From Aerococcus mictus (GTDB taxonomy: Bacteria > Bacillota > Bacilli > Lactobacillales > Aerococcaceae): a DNA stretch of 64,000 nt. Under the pieces are notes generated by a model that did no database searches, was not told the origin of the DNA, and was given only the letters and a program-made list of their open reading frames with translations. Below are positions 33,094-42,344 of this stretch, one piece after another; positions within the stretch are counted from its first letter, which is position 1; each line of letters opens with the position of its first letter. The stretch covers positions 62,001 to 126,000 of the forward strand of contig NZ_CP132985.1 in assembly GCF_003286595.3 (NCBI RefSeq), read 5' to 3'. The position numbers and the translations under genes are program-made.

Positions 33094-34101
33094 ATGAAAG
33101 AAAACAAAACTTCTTGGTTCAATCAGTTTTTCACCAAGACCACTTTAGCTTGGATTGGAGTCATCGTGCTCGGCTTTGTCTTAATGGCAGCGTCCTACAT
33201 TGCCGGTTTAGTTTCGGCCTACACCCAAAACATTATTATGAATATTGCCATTAATATTATTCTTTCCGTAGGGCTTAACTTAGTGGTTGGTTATGCCGGC
33301 CAGTTCTCCCTAGGCCATGCTGGTTTTATGGCGATCGGGGCTTATGTGGGAGCCATCGTTTCCCAAGAAATTCCTGGCCAAGCCGGTTTCTTAGCCGGTT
33401 TACTAGCTGGTATGGTAGTGACCGCCGTAGTGGCCTTGATCGTGGGGATTCCTACCCTGCGTTTACGGGGGGACTACCTAGCTATCGCCACCCTTGGGGT
33501 TTCTGAAATTATCCGAATTACCATTATGAACTTAGAGATTACCAATGGGGCTGCCGGGATTTCTGGTGTTCCCCGTCATGTGACCTGGATTACCATGTAT
33601 GTCTTTGTGGTGATTACTACCTTATTAGTGGTTAACTACATTTACTCCAGTCCTGGTCGGGCGACTATTGCGGTACGTGAAGATGAGATTGCGGCCGAAT
33701 CAGTGGGGATTCACACCACCACTTACAAGACCTTGGCCTTTGTGATCGGGGCGGTAACCGCAAGTATTGCTGGTACCCTCTATGCCTGCTACTTTGGTGT
33801 GATTAACCCTAGTCAGTTTACCTTCCAAAAATCGATCGACATCTTAGTGATCGTGGTTTTCGGAGGGATTGGATCTATTTCCGGGAGTTTCGTGGCTTCG
33901 ATCTTATTGGGACTATTGAATACCTTCCTAGCGCCTTTTGGTCAAGTGCGTCCCATCCTCTATGCCGCCGCTTTGATCTTAATTATGATCTTCAAGCCTT
34001 CGGGATTAATGGGTGAATATGAATTCCAATTCTCCAAGCTCTTTAACCGCAAACGAGGGCAATCACAAGCCGTAGCCAAAGAAGAAAGTGAGGACCAATA
34101 G
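33094..34101 (+). CDS. livM: Branched-chain amino acid ABC transporter permease LivM
   Basis: Second membrane subunit (335 aa). It shows about nine helices and the family landmarks NLVVGYAGQFSLGHAGFMAIGAY, TLRLRGDYLAIATLG and FGGIGSISGSFVASILLG. The ATG at 33094 is preceded by AGGTGG, which lies on the livH stop; an in-frame GTG at 33085 overlaps that site. The C-terminal tail is basic and hydrophilic. It forms the translocation pore with LivH. Confidence 0.95.
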   Translation: MKENKTSWFNQFFTKTTLAWIGVIVLGFVLMAASYIAGLVSAYTQNIIMNIAINIILSVGLNLVVGYAGQFSLGHAGFMAIGAYVGAIVSQEIPGQAGFLAGLLAGMVVTAVVALIVGIPTLRLRGDYLAIATLGVSEIIRITIMNLEITNGAAGISGVPRHVTWITMYVFVVITTLLVVNYIYSSPGRATIAVREDEIAAESVGIHTTTYKTLAFVIGAVTASIAGTLYACYFGVINPSQFTFQKSIDILVIVVFGGIGSISGSFVASILLGLLNTFLAPFGQVRPILYAAALILIMIFKPSGLMGEYEFQFSKLFNRKRGQSQAVAKEESEDQ

Positions 34102-34102
34102 T

Positions 34103-34876
34103 ATGAGTATCTTAAGCTTAAGCCATCTCAGCAAGTCCTTTGGGGGCCTAACCGCCGTTTCCGATGTCAGTATCCATGTGGAAGCGGATGAATTGATCGG
34201 TTTGATTGGTCCTAATGGGGCCGGGAAAACCACCCTATTTAACTTGATTACTGGGGTTTATACACCGACTTCTGGCTCGATTGAATTAGAAACCGACCAA
34301 GGCAGTCAGTCTCTAGCAGGTCAACGTCCAGATAAGATTAATGAAATGGGGGTGGCCCGGACCTTCCAAAATATCCGCCTCTTTGCCAACCGTTCGGTCT
34401 TGGACAATGTGCTTATTGCTATGCACAACAAACGCGGAGTAGGAGTTTGGCACAGTCTCCTAAGAACGCCCAAGTACTACCAAAACCGGGACGCCCTCCA
34501 TGCTAAGGGGATGGAATTATTGGCCATCTTCGGTCTGGAAGGCTACGCCAACGAAAAAGCCAAGAACCTGCCTTATGGCCAACAACGGGCCTTGGAGATC
34601 GTTCGGGCCTTGGCGACTGAACCTAAGATCCTTTTCTTGGATGAACCCGCTGCCGGGATGAACCCTAATGAAACCACGGACTTGAAACAGACCATCCGTA
34701 AGATCCAAAAAGAGTTTGGGATTTCTGTCGTTCTGATCGAACACGATATGTCTTTGGTGATGGATATTTGTGAGCGGATCTATGTTTTGGAATATGGAAA
34801 AGTAATCGCTGAAGGGACACCAAGCGAAATTCAAAGCAATCCGAAAGTTATCGAAGCCTACCTAGGAGGTGCCTAG
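34103..34876 (+). CDS. livG: Branched-chain amino acid ABC transporter ATPase LivG
   Basis: One of two ATPases of the importer (257 aa). Walker A GPNGAGKTT, the LivG-type VARTFQNIRLF Q-loop region, LPYGQQRALEIVRALA signature and LFLDEPAAGMNPNE Walker B are visible. The degenerate signature (YGQQ rather than SGGQ) is normal for LivG. The start ATG is 1 nt after the livM stop with GTGAGGA upstream. Confidence 0.96.
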   Translation: MSILSLSHLSKSFGGLTAVSDVSIHVEADELIGLIGPNGAGKTTLFNLITGVYTPTSGSIELETDQGSQSLAGQRPDKINEMGVARTFQNIRLFANRSVLDNVLIAMHNKRGVGVWHSLLRTPKYYQNRDALHAKGMELLAIFGLEGYANEKAKNLPYGQQRALEIVRALATEPKILFLDEPAAGMNPNETTDLKQTIRKIQKEFGISVVLIEHDMSLVMDICERIYVLEYGKVIAEGTPSEIQSNPKVIEAYLGGA

Positions 34877-34879
34877 TCC

Positions 34880-35587
34880 ATGTTAGAAATCAAAAATATC
34901 AAGGTTGCCTATGGGATGATCCAAGCCATCAAGGGCATTTCCTTTACCGTTAATGAAGGGGAAATTGTTTCTCTGATTGGGGCCAATGGGGCCGGAAAGT
35001 CAACCATTCTAAAGACGATTTCTGGACTCTTGAAACCGACCCAAGGGGAAATTCTCTACAACCATGAACCTTTACAAACCAAGTCCTGTGCCCAAATTGT
35101 CCAAGCCGGGGTCTCCCAAGTTCCTGAAGGCCGTCATGTCTTCAGTGGCATGTCCGTCAAGGAAAATCTACTGATGGGAGCTTATACCCGTAAGGACCGG
35201 GACAACTTAGCCAGCGATATGGAACGTTACTTTGATTATTTCCCGATTCTGAAAGAACGTTTCAACCAGGACGCGGCGACTTTATCCGGTGGGGAGCAAC
35301 AGATGCTGGCTATGGCTCGGGCTCTCATGGCACGTCCTAAGCTCTTGCTCTTAGATGAACCTTCTATGGGTTTAGCGCCGATTTACATCCAACAAATTTT
35401 TGAAATTATTCAAACCATTAATAGTGAGTTGAATACCACCGTCTTACTGATCGAACAGAACGCTAAGGCGGCCTTAGAAATCTCTGACCACGCCCACGTC
35501 CTCGAAGTGGGTAAAATTACCGCTTCCGGAACTGGGAAAGAACTCCTGTCTTCTGAAGTGGTTCAAAAAGCATACCTGGGAGCTTAA
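34880..35587 (+). CDS. livF: Branched-chain amino acid ABC transporter ATPase LivF
   Basis: Second ATPase (235 aa), paired with LivG. Walker A GANGAGKST, family motif VPEGRHVFSGMSVKENL, signature LSGGEQQMLAMARAL and Walker B LLLDEPSMGLAP are present. AGGAGGTG lies just before the ATG, within the end of livG. It is the last gene of the importer operon and is followed by a clear terminator. Confidence 0.96.
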   Translation: MLEIKNIKVAYGMIQAIKGISFTVNEGEIVSLIGANGAGKSTILKTISGLLKPTQGEILYNHEPLQTKSCAQIVQAGVSQVPEGRHVFSGMSVKENLLMGAYTRKDRDNLASDMERYFDYFPILKERFNQDAATLSGGEQQMLAMARALMARPKLLLLDEPSMGLAPIYIQQIFEIIQTINSELNTTVLLIEQNAKAALEISDHAHVLEVGKITASGTGKELLSSEVVQKAYLGA

Positions 35588-35621
35588 AACCTTCCTGAGC
35601 TAAATAATATAGACCTAGCAT

Positions 35622-35668
35622 AAAACCCTTAGCCGCTGTGGCAATCCTCACAGTGACTAAGGGTTTTG
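35622..35668 (+). terminator. Terminator of the liv operon
   Basis: AAAACCCTTAG pairs with CTAAGGGTTTT around an inner CTGTG/CACAG stem. T-rich sequence follows. Confidence 0.85.
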
Positions 35669-35736
35669 TTATTCTTTCTATAATCTTTTCTTGATGACTA
35701 GTTATTAATCAAAACTAATTTTAATAGGCAACTTTG

Positions 35737-35964
35737 AGCAGGAGTGGCGCTTTGAAATTGGTCATTAGCCATGAATAAGCAAGCGATGTGAAATATGCTG
35801 AAACCGTTCGAAGCGAAGCGAGTTACGGATTCAGTATGCGTAGCCGGATAGTAGGCATTAGCCGTACTAGCCGTTTGAAGCTCGCTAGGCGAGAGACCTT
35901 GTGCTCGAGCCGGTGCCATGGCTTTTCAATGACCAAATGTAAAAGCAGAACGAATGCTCATAAA
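35737..35964 (+). repeat. Long-hairpin repeat, family 2 (long form with inserted module)
   Basis: Left end GAGCAGGAGTGGCGCTTTG and right end GCAGAACGAATGCTCAT match the short copy at 19074. TTGGTCATTAGCCATG pairs with CATGG...CAATGACCAA. The interior holds a reversed, diverged copy of module M (about 35807-35853, CGTTCGAAGCGAAGCGAG then GTATGCGTAGC). Nothing else is seen between 35669 and 36010. Confidence 0.75.
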
Positions 35965-36014
35965 GCTATTTGTTAAAATTTATTTTACAGACCCAAATTA
36001 AGGATTCCTTAATA

Positions 36015-36077
36015 AGCAAGCGCTTGCTAATTATATATGATGCACTATATAATCTAATAGTACACACTATATATCTT
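36015..36077 (+). promoter_or_regulatory. ppdK promoter with cre-like palindrome and CcpN-like direct repeats
   Basis: TTGCTA (36024-36029) and TATAAT (36048-36053), 18 nt apart. The -35 lies in the 14-bp palindrome AGCAAGCGCTTGCT (36015-36028), a cre-like site. The -10 lies in the first of two direct repeats, CACTATATAATCT (36043) and CACTATATATCTT (36065), 22 bp apart on one face of the helix. The downstream gene ccpN is the natural candidate regulator. Confidence 0.65.
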
Positions 36078-36108
36078 AATAAGCCGTCTTATAAAAGGAG
36101 GAAGTCCA

Positions 36109-38748
36109 ATGAAACAAGTGATTTATGCTTTTAACCAGGGGTCTGCCAAGATGCGTGATCTCTTGGGAGGCAAGGGCGCTAACCTGTCGGAAATGACCCG
36201 ACTAGGTTTTCCGGTTCCTAAGGGGTTTACCCTGACAACTGAGGCTTGCTTAGATTACTTAGCCCAGGAAGATAGTGAAGAATTAAGTGATCCCGTCATA
36301 GAGGCCATCGACCAAGCGCTAGCTGACTTGGAAGCCGCTACTGACAAGGCCTTTAATGATCCTGAGAACTTACTCTTGGTGTCGGTGCGGTCCGGAGCCA
36401 GAGAATCTATGCCTGGGATGATGGATACCATCCTCAATGTGGGTCTGAACGACCGCAATGTGGAAAGTCTGGCCCAAATCACTCAAGATGACCGCTTCGC
36501 CTATGACTGCTACCGCCGTCTCTTGCAAATGTATGGCAATGTGGTCTACGGCTTAGATAGTCAACTCTTTGAAGAGCACTTGGCCCAAGAAAAAAACAAG
36601 GCTCAAGTGCGCTTTGACCATGAATTAAAGGTAGACCAATTGAAAGAATTAGTGGCTGCCTATAAAAAGGTTTACCAAGATCAACTAGGTTTTGACTTCC
36701 CCCAAGAGGTTAAGACACAAATTTATGAAGCAGTCAAGGCTGTTTTCAAATCCTGGAACAACCACCGGGCCCGGGTCTACCGGGAGATGAACCATATTCC
36801 CCATGACCTAGGAACCGCCGTCAATATTCAGGAAATGGTCTTTGGTAATAGCGGTCAAGAAAGTGGGACTGGGGTCCTCTTCACCCGTAATCCCGCTACT
36901 GGGGAAAGCAAGCTCTTTGGTGAATATCTGGTCAATGCCCAAGGGGAAGATGTGGTTGCTGGTATTCGTACCCCAGCGGTTATTGAAGATTTGAAAGCAG
37001 ATATGCCTGAAATTTACCAAGAAATCCATGACCTGGCCAAACAATTGGAAGGCTACTACCATGATATGCAGGACATTGAATTTACCGTTGAAAAAGGCAA
37101 ACTCTACTTCCTACAAACTCGGAATGGGAAACGGACGGCGAAGGCTGCCGTTAAGATTGCTGTCGACATGGTGGAAGAAGGTCTGATCGAGGAAAAAGAG
37201 GCCCTCTTGCGGATTGAACCATCCATGATTGACCAATTGCTCCATCCTTCCTTTGACCCCAAAGCCCTGGCCCAGGCAGAGGCCTTCTCAAGTCTAGGTT
37301 TGGCGGCTAGCCCGGGCGCTGGGTCAGGACAAATTGTCTTCAGTGCTCAAAAGGCCAAAGAGTGGCAGGCATCTGGTAAAAAAGTCATTCTGATGCGCAA
37401 TGAAACCTCGCCAGAAGACATCGAAGGCATGTCTGCAGCAGAAGCCATCGTTACTGCCCATGGAGGGATGACCTCCCATGCTGCCGTGGTCGCTCGGGGG
37501 ATGGGAAAATGCTGCGTTAGTGGCTGTAGTGACTTGACTATTGATGAAGCGGCTAAGGTGGTTCATTATCCCACTGGTCAATTGCAGGAAGGTGACACCA
37601 TCTCAGTGGACGGCAGTCAAGGGAAACTCTACCTGGGAGAAATCCCTACCGCTCTCTCTAACACTGATGAAAACTATCAAAAAATGATGGCATGGGCGAG
37701 AAAATATAGCCGGCTCAAGGTGCGGATGAATGCTGAAACCCCTGAAGATATTCAAACTGGCTTTAGCTTTGGAGCGGATGGGATTGGTTTAGTTCGGACT
37801 GAGCACATGTTCTTTAAGACCGAGCGCCTGCGGGAGATCCGCCGCTTTATTCTCTCAGTCGATGAAGACCAACGTCAGGCTGCCCTGGAGAAGATCCGTG
37901 ACTACCAGGTGGAAGACTTTACTAAGATTTTCCAATTGTCACAAGAGGCTCCCGCGGTAATTCGCCTACTGGACCCACCGCTCCACGAATTTATGCCCAA
38001 AAGTGACCGTGAAGTGGCCGAAGTGGCGGCTGACCAAGGCATCAGTGAAGCGGAGTTACGCAGCCGGATGGTGCAACTGGCTGAAGTCAACCCCATGTTG
38101 GGCCACCGGGGATGCCGCTTAGCTATGACCTATCCTGAGCTCTACGACCGCCAAGTGGAAGCCATTATTTACGGGGCCATTGCCGCTAGATCAGAGGGTT
38201 TGGATCCTCAAGTAGAGATCATGATTCCTTTGGTGAGTGTAGAGCCCGAGTTAAATCGCTTACGTAAGCGCCTCAGCCAAGTCATTGACCGGCTCCTAGC
38301 CCAGGAAAATGTGACAATCGCTTATACAATTGGTACAATGATAGAGATTCCTAGAGCCTGTTTCATTGCCGATCAATTAGCCCAAGAGGCGGATTTCTTC
38401 AGTTTTGGAACCAATGACCTGACCCAAATGACCTATGGCTTTTCACGGGATGATGCCGGGAAATTCATTAACCAGTACCTAGAAGACGGTACCCTAAAAC
38501 AAGATCCCTTCCAAACCATCGATCCTGAAGGAGTAGGCGCCCTAGTCAAAATTGCGGTCGACAAGGCCCGCCAGGCTAAAGCCGGGCTCAAGATTGGGGT
38601 CTGTGGGGAACTCGGTGGCGATCCAGCTTCGATTCACTTCTTTGACCAAGTGGGCTTGGACTATGTCTCCTGTTCGCCTTACCGGGTGCCCCTGGCTCAA
38701 TTAGCAGCCGCCCAATCCGCTATTAGGCAAGCGGAAAGAAGTCATTAG
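36109..38748 (+). CDS. ppdK: Pyruvate, phosphate dikinase
   Basis: Interconverts pyruvate, ATP and phosphate with PEP, AMP and pyrophosphate; probably gluconeogenic from pyruvate or reversible with glycolysis. The 879 residues show the ATP-grasp N-terminal domain (SVRSGARESMPGMMDTILN), the central phosphohistidine domain GGMTSHAAVVARGMG with His457 and its regulatory Thr455, and the PEP-binding barrel ending IGVCGELGGDP. It is followed 48 nt later by ccpN and then the kinase/phosphorylase that acts on Thr455. The cluster thus holds enzyme, transcription regulator and post-translational regulator together. AAAGGAGG precedes the ATG. Confidence 0.97.
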   Translation: MKQVIYAFNQGSAKMRDLLGGKGANLSEMTRLGFPVPKGFTLTTEACLDYLAQEDSEELSDPVIEAIDQALADLEAATDKAFNDPENLLLVSVRSGARESMPGMMDTILNVGLNDRNVESLAQITQDDRFAYDCYRRLLQMYGNVVYGLDSQLFEEHLAQEKNKAQVRFDHELKVDQLKELVAAYKKVYQDQLGFDFPQEVKTQIYEAVKAVFKSWNNHRARVYREMNHIPHDLGTAVNIQEMVFGNSGQESGTGVLFTRNPATGESKLFGEYLVNAQGEDVVAGIRTPAVIEDLKADMPEIYQEIHDLAKQLEGYYHDMQDIEFTVEKGKLYFLQTRNGKRTAKAAVKIAVDMVEEGLIEEKEALLRIEPSMIDQLLHPSFDPKALAQAEAFSSLGLAASPGAGSGQIVFSAQKAKEWQASGKKVILMRNETSPEDIEGMSAAEAIVTAHGGMTSHAAVVARGMGKCCVSGCSDLTIDEAAKVVHYPTGQLQEGDTISVDGSQGKLYLGEIPTALSNTDENYQKMMAWARKYSRLKVRMNAETPEDIQTGFSFGADGIGLVRTEHMFFKTERLREIRRFILSVDEDQRQAALEKIRDYQVEDFTKIFQLSQEAPAVIRLLDPPLHEFMPKSDREVAEVAADQGISEAELRSRMVQLAEVNPMLGHRGCRLAMTYPELYDRQVEAIIYGAIAARSEGLDPQVEIMIPLVSVEPELNRLRKRLSQVIDRLLAQENVTIAYTIGTMIEIPRACFIADQLAQEADFFSFGTNDLTQMTYGFSRDDAGKFINQYLEDGTLKQDPFQTIDPEGVGALVKIAVDKARQAKAGLKIGVCGELGGDPASIHFFDQVGLDYVSCSPYRVPLAQLAAAQSAIRQAERSH

Positions 38749-38796
38749 AAAAAATAGGATCAGGGGCTAAGTTCATTGGCAGAATAGAGGTATGCT

Positions 38797-39426
38797 ATGC
38801 AATTCACTGACCGACAAAAAGAAATCATTGCCATTGTCAAAGACCAAGAACCCATTAGTGGGGAGGCCATTGCCAAGCAATTTGGCCTGTCTAAATCGAC
38901 CCTAAGAAGTGACTTGGCCTTACTGACCATGACTGGGATCTTGGATGCCCGTCCTAAAGTGGGCTACTTTTATACCGGCCTGGGTTTTGATCCCTTATTA
39001 GATCAGAAACTGAGCGAGGTCAAGGTGGCAGAACTTATGGCCAGTCCAGTCAATATTTCAGCCAAGACCACGGTTTACGAGGCCATTACCACCATGTTTC
39101 TCTATGATAATGGGTCCTTGTATGTGACCGACGATGATCAACACCTCCAAGGCCTAGTTTCTAGAAAAGACTTATTGCGGTCCTTGGCGACTAAGGGTCA
39201 AAGTGAATCTCCTGCGGTGGCCTTGATCATGACCCGGATGCCCAACATTGTGGTCGTGGAAAAAGAGACCCTAGTCCTGGAAGCGGGTAAGCTCCTAGTA
39301 GACCATAAGGTGGATTCCCTACCGGTCGTCAATAACCGTGAGGAATACCAAGTTCTTGGTAAGATCACCAAAAGCCATTTAGTCGAATTTTTTGTTAATA
39401 CCTTAGCGAGTGAGGGAGACTTATGA
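38797..39426 (+). CDS. ccpN: CcpN-type transcriptional repressor (HTH + two CBS domains)
   Basis: Regulator of gluconeogenic genes in Bacillota, sensing adenylates through CBS domains. The 209 residues show an N-terminal winged helix (FTDRQKEIIAIVKDQEPISG to FGLSKSTLRSDLALLTMTG, about 3-50). Two CBS domains follow, about 78-130 and 144-203. The stop overlaps the start of the next gene (ATGA), as in the B. subtilis ccpN-yqfL pair. In that species CcpN represses gapB and pckA; here ppdK is the adjacent candidate target, with direct repeats at its -10. Confidence 0.92.
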   Translation: MQFTDRQKEIIAIVKDQEPISGEAIAKQFGLSKSTLRSDLALLTMTGILDARPKVGYFYTGLGFDPLLDQKLSEVKVAELMASPVNISAKTTVYEAITTMFLYDNGSLYVTDDDQHLQGLVSRKDLLRSLATKGQSESPAVALIMTRMPNIVVVEKETLVLEAGKLLVDHKVDSLPVVNNREEYQVLGKITKSHLVEFFVNTLASEGDL

Positions 39427-40241
39427 CACAAGCCAAGCAAGTATTTTTTATCATATCGGACGCTGTTGGAGAAACAGCCCGGCAGGTCACTCGGGCGGCT
39501 TTAGCTCAATTCGCTCCCGACTTGAAGAGCGACTTGCGCCGCTATCCCTTTGTGAAGACCCAGGAGGAATTAGGCGAAATTCTTCGTGATGCCCAGGCAG
39601 AAAAAGCCATTGTGGCAGCGACCTTTGTCAATGACGACTTGGACCGCTTTGCCCGCCAATATGCCAAGGACCACCAGCTCACCTACATTAACTTCCTCCA
39701 GGAGCTGATCCAGGGGATTGGCCAAGCCACTGGTCTAAGCCCTAAGGAACAGGCTGGGGGCTTACGTAAGGTAGATGACGCTTACCTGGCCCGGATGTCG
39801 GCAGTGGAATTTGCCATTAAGTATGACGATGGGAACTATCCCAAGAAGGCCTTCGCCCAAGCGGATATTGTTATCCTGGGCGTGTCACGGTCATCAAAAA
39901 CCCCGTTGTCGCTCTATTTGGCTAACCGGGGTTACCGGGTGGCTAACTATCCCTTGATTCCAGAGGTCCGCTATCCAGAAGAACTCTACCAGCTTGACCC
40001 TAATAAGGTCTTTGGCCTCATGGCGTCACCCCAATACATTATGAATATCCGAACCAACCGCTTGAAATATTTGGGACTCACATCAACCGCTAAGTATAGC
40101 CAGTTGGAACGGATAAAATATGAATTGGTGACCGCCAATGACTTGTACCGGGAATTAGGTGCCCATGTCATTGATATTGAGTACAAGTCCATTGAAGAAA
40201 GTGGCGCTGAAATTATTGAATACCTCAAGGAAGAGCAATGA
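39423..40241 (+). CDS. PPDK regulatory protein (bifunctional kinase/pyrophosphorylase)
   Basis: Phosphorylates the active-site-adjacent threonine of PPDK using ADP and reverses it with phosphate (DUF299 family, YqfL/PDRP). The 272 residues contain the P-loop GVSRSSKTP (153-161) and the family motifs FIISDAVGETARQVTRA at the N-terminus, NYPLIPEVRYPEEL and EYKSIEESGAEII at the C-terminus. Its presence beside ppdK supports PPDK rather than PEP synthase as substrate. It is coupled to ccpN by a 4-nt overlap. Confidence 0.95.
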   Translation: MTQAKQVFFIISDAVGETARQVTRAALAQFAPDLKSDLRRYPFVKTQEELGEILRDAQAEKAIVAATFVNDDLDRFARQYAKDHQLTYINFLQELIQGIGQATGLSPKEQAGGLRKVDDAYLARMSAVEFAIKYDDGNYPKKAFAQADIVILGVSRSSKTPLSLYLANRGYRVANYPLIPEVRYPEELYQLDPNKVFGLMASPQYIMNIRTNRLKYLGLTSTAKYSQLERIKYELVTANDLYRELGAHVIDIEYKSIEESGAEIIEYLKEEQ

Positions 40242-40265
40242 AGGTTAAAACATATTAGTTTACGA

Positions 40266-40297
40266 AAAGGGACTGTGATCAAACACAGCCCTTTTTA
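40266..40297 (+). terminator. Terminator of the ppdK-ccpN operon
   Basis: AAAAGGGACTGTG pairs with CACAGCCCTTTTT around a short loop. Confidence 0.85.
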
Positions 40298-40355
40298 GAT
40301 TCTGTGATTTTTACTATTAAGAATAGTTGTTTAATAAAACTTATTTTGTAAATGG

Positions 40356-40796
40356 ATTTGAGCAGTAGTGGCGCTTTGAAATGGGGCATTAGCCATGAAC
40401 AAGCAAGCATCAGGGTGTGAGGGCTGGTGCTTAGCTTTCGTTCACTGGAGCAAGTCACCAAAGCAGTCTGCAAGACTGTAGAGGGGACTTGTGAAGTGAC
40501 ACGAAAGCTGCCAGACCGAACTCAACTCGATGTGAATTACGGCTTGTAGGCGATTAGCTATACAAGCCGTTTGAAGCTCGCTAGGCGAGGGAAGGAAAAG
40601 GGAGCAACGTTGCATGCGCAACCTTGAACTATATCTCTAGGTCGCTTTGCTCTAAGAGCTATAGCTGCCCGAACCGGTGCTGTTTTAGCCGTTGGAGCTT
40701 TAGCGACTTACGGATAAAGTACAAAACGGCGGTAGCCGTTATTGACCCTCAAAGTTTAAACGCCCCAATTTCAAAAAGCAGAACGAATGCTTATTA
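40356..40796 (+). repeat. Long-hairpin repeat, family 2 (longest, multiply interrupted copy)
   Basis: Ends match the other two copies: GAGCAGTAGTGGCGCTTTGAA on the left, CCCCAATTTCAAAAAGCAGA and GAATGCTTA on the right. The 440-bp interior contains several secondary hairpins, including GGGTGTGAGGGCTGGTGC, a family-1-like piece (CACTGGAGCAAGTC with GACTTGTGAAGTGAC) and a diverged module M near 40622-40672. No gene is seen between 40242 and 40951. A TGA TACAAT extended -10 at 40876-40881 probably serves the next gene. Confidence 0.7.
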
Positions 40797-40951
40797 ATGT
40801 CATTTAATAAAAAGCCCTTTTCTTGACGATTTTGATCTTCTTGGGAAATTAATGGGCTTAGGCTGGGGAAAATGATACAATTAAAGATAGATCAATAAGT
40901 CGTGGCTAAAAAAATCAACCACTCGACTTAAAAAGTGAAAGGGGAGGCCCG

Positions 40952-41605
40952 GTGGCGCGTAAAAGAAAGAAACGGCCTAAAGTAAGACTTAAAAAGCGCT
41001 TTTGGCCCAAGAAAAAAAGGCAGCGAGTGGCTGTGATGATCTTAGTGGCCCTCTCTTTACTTGGTTTGACCTACTGTGCCAATCACTACTTGCCTTATTT
41101 TAATTTTTCTGCCTACCAATGGAAGGATAAGGAAATGAGTGATCAAGAGGCGGCTTTTATCAACCAAATCGGTAATTATGCCACCCTCAATTACCCACAG
41201 TCCCAAGTCCTACCTAGTGTAGTCATTGCCCAAGCCATTCTGGAATCGGATTTTGGCAAGAGCCAGTTGGCCAGCCAGTATGGGAATCTCTTTGGGCGTA
41301 AGGCCGGTGCAGGGGAACCCAGTGTGGCCCTGTCGACTCAGGAATATGGTCCAGGGGGCTGGGTAACCATTACCGATCACTTTAAGGTCTATCCCGACTG
41401 GCAGAGTGCGGTGATTGACCATGGCAATTTAATGGTTAATGGCACCGATTGGAACCCCGACCTCTACTTAGGTGTCAGACAAGCGCGTCATTATCGTCAG
41501 GCGACCAAGGCTTTGGCTGAGGCGGGTTATGCGACAGATCCAGGCTATGCGGACAAATTGAACCACTTAATTGAAAGTTACGGTCTCATGCAATTTGATC
41601 CCTAA
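40952..41605 (+). CDS. Membrane-anchored glucosaminidase (GH73)
   Basis: Predicted peptidoglycan hydrolase of 217 residues. A strongly basic N-terminus (about 1-25, RKRKKRPKVRLKKRFWPKKK) is followed by one transmembrane helix (about 27-43, VAVMILVALSLLGLTYC). A GH73 glucosaminidase domain fills the rest, with VVIAQAILESDFGKSQLA (catalytic Glu in ILES), YGNLFGRK and a C-terminal YAdKLNHLIESYGL signature. It acts at the outer face and is probably anchored rather than released. The GTG start follows GGGGAGG by 4 nt. Confidence 0.9.
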   Translation: MARKRKKRPKVRLKKRFWPKKKRQRVAVMILVALSLLGLTYCANHYLPYFNFSAYQWKDKEMSDQEAAFINQIGNYATLNYPQSQVLPSVVIAQAILESDFGKSQLASQYGNLFGRKAGAGEPSVALSTQEYGPGGWVTITDHFKVYPDWQSAVIDHGNLMVNGTDWNPDLYLGVRQARHYRQATKALAEAGYATDPGYADKLNHLIESYGLMQFDP

Positions 41606-41685
41606 GCAAAAAAAGGAATATATTTAGCTAATAATTTTTGGTATCATTAAAAAGAAATTTAACGTTTGCGAGGGAGGAAGCAAGA

Positions 41686-42342
41686 ATGGCTAAGTCTATG
41701 AGTTATAAGGAGAAAGCTTATCGCTATTTGAAAGAACAAATTGATAATAACGTGTTGTTAGCAGGAACTCATTTAAAAGAAAATGATTTAGCTAAACAAT
41801 TGGATATGTCGCGCACCCCCATTCGCAAGGCCTTGGACCAACTGGCCAAGGAAAAATATGTCCGGATTGAGCCCTATAAGGGGGCCGTGGTTTGTAAGAA
41901 TACCCTTAATTCCAAGGCGATTGTGGAACGGCTTCAATTTATTGAGCTCTTAGTGACGGCCCTCTTTAAGCAAATGGAAAACAAGGGCATCACGGTAAAT
42001 ACCAAGCAGTTAGACGAAATCGCCCACCATTTAAAGTGGGATAAGACCATTGACCAGATTAATGACTATTATGATGCCGAAGCCAAGCTCTTTCAGCTCT
42101 TGGTTTCTTATCATTCCAATGCTTACTTCCGCCGGGTAACCTTGGATACAGTCTTAAACCTGCATGAACTCTATATTAACGAAGCCAAGAAACGGGAAGA
42201 ACGCTTCTTAGCGGAGTTAGAAGACATGCAGAATATCTACCCACCCTTCATCCAGGCCCTCAAAGACGGCGACTACCCACAGGCTAACAAGTATATCCGC
42301 ATGTGGATTAATAAACTGATCCTGCAACAAATTAATTATTAA
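41686..42342 (+). CDS. GntR-family transcriptional regulator (FadR/FCD subfamily)
   Basis: Probable DNA-binding repressor of 218 residues. An N-terminal winged helix (YRYLKEQIDNNVLLAGTHL, NDLAKQLDMSRTPIRKALDQL) precedes a mostly helical effector domain resembling FCD. GGGAGG lies 8 nt before the ATG at 41686, so the longer in-frame extension upstream is not used. No metabolic gene is adjacent to suggest its ligand. A family 1 hairpin begins within 5 nt of the stop. Confidence 0.88.
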   Translation: MAKSMSYKEKAYRYLKEQIDNNVLLAGTHLKENDLAKQLDMSRTPIRKALDQLAKEKYVRIEPYKGAVVCKNTLNSKAIVERLQFIELLVTALFKQMENKGITVNTKQLDEIAHHLKWDKTIDQINDYYDAEAKLFQLLVSYHSNAYFRRVTLDTVLNLHELYINEAKKREERFLAELEDMQNIYPPFIQALKDGDYPQANKYIRMWINKLILQQINY

Positions 42343-42344
42343 GA

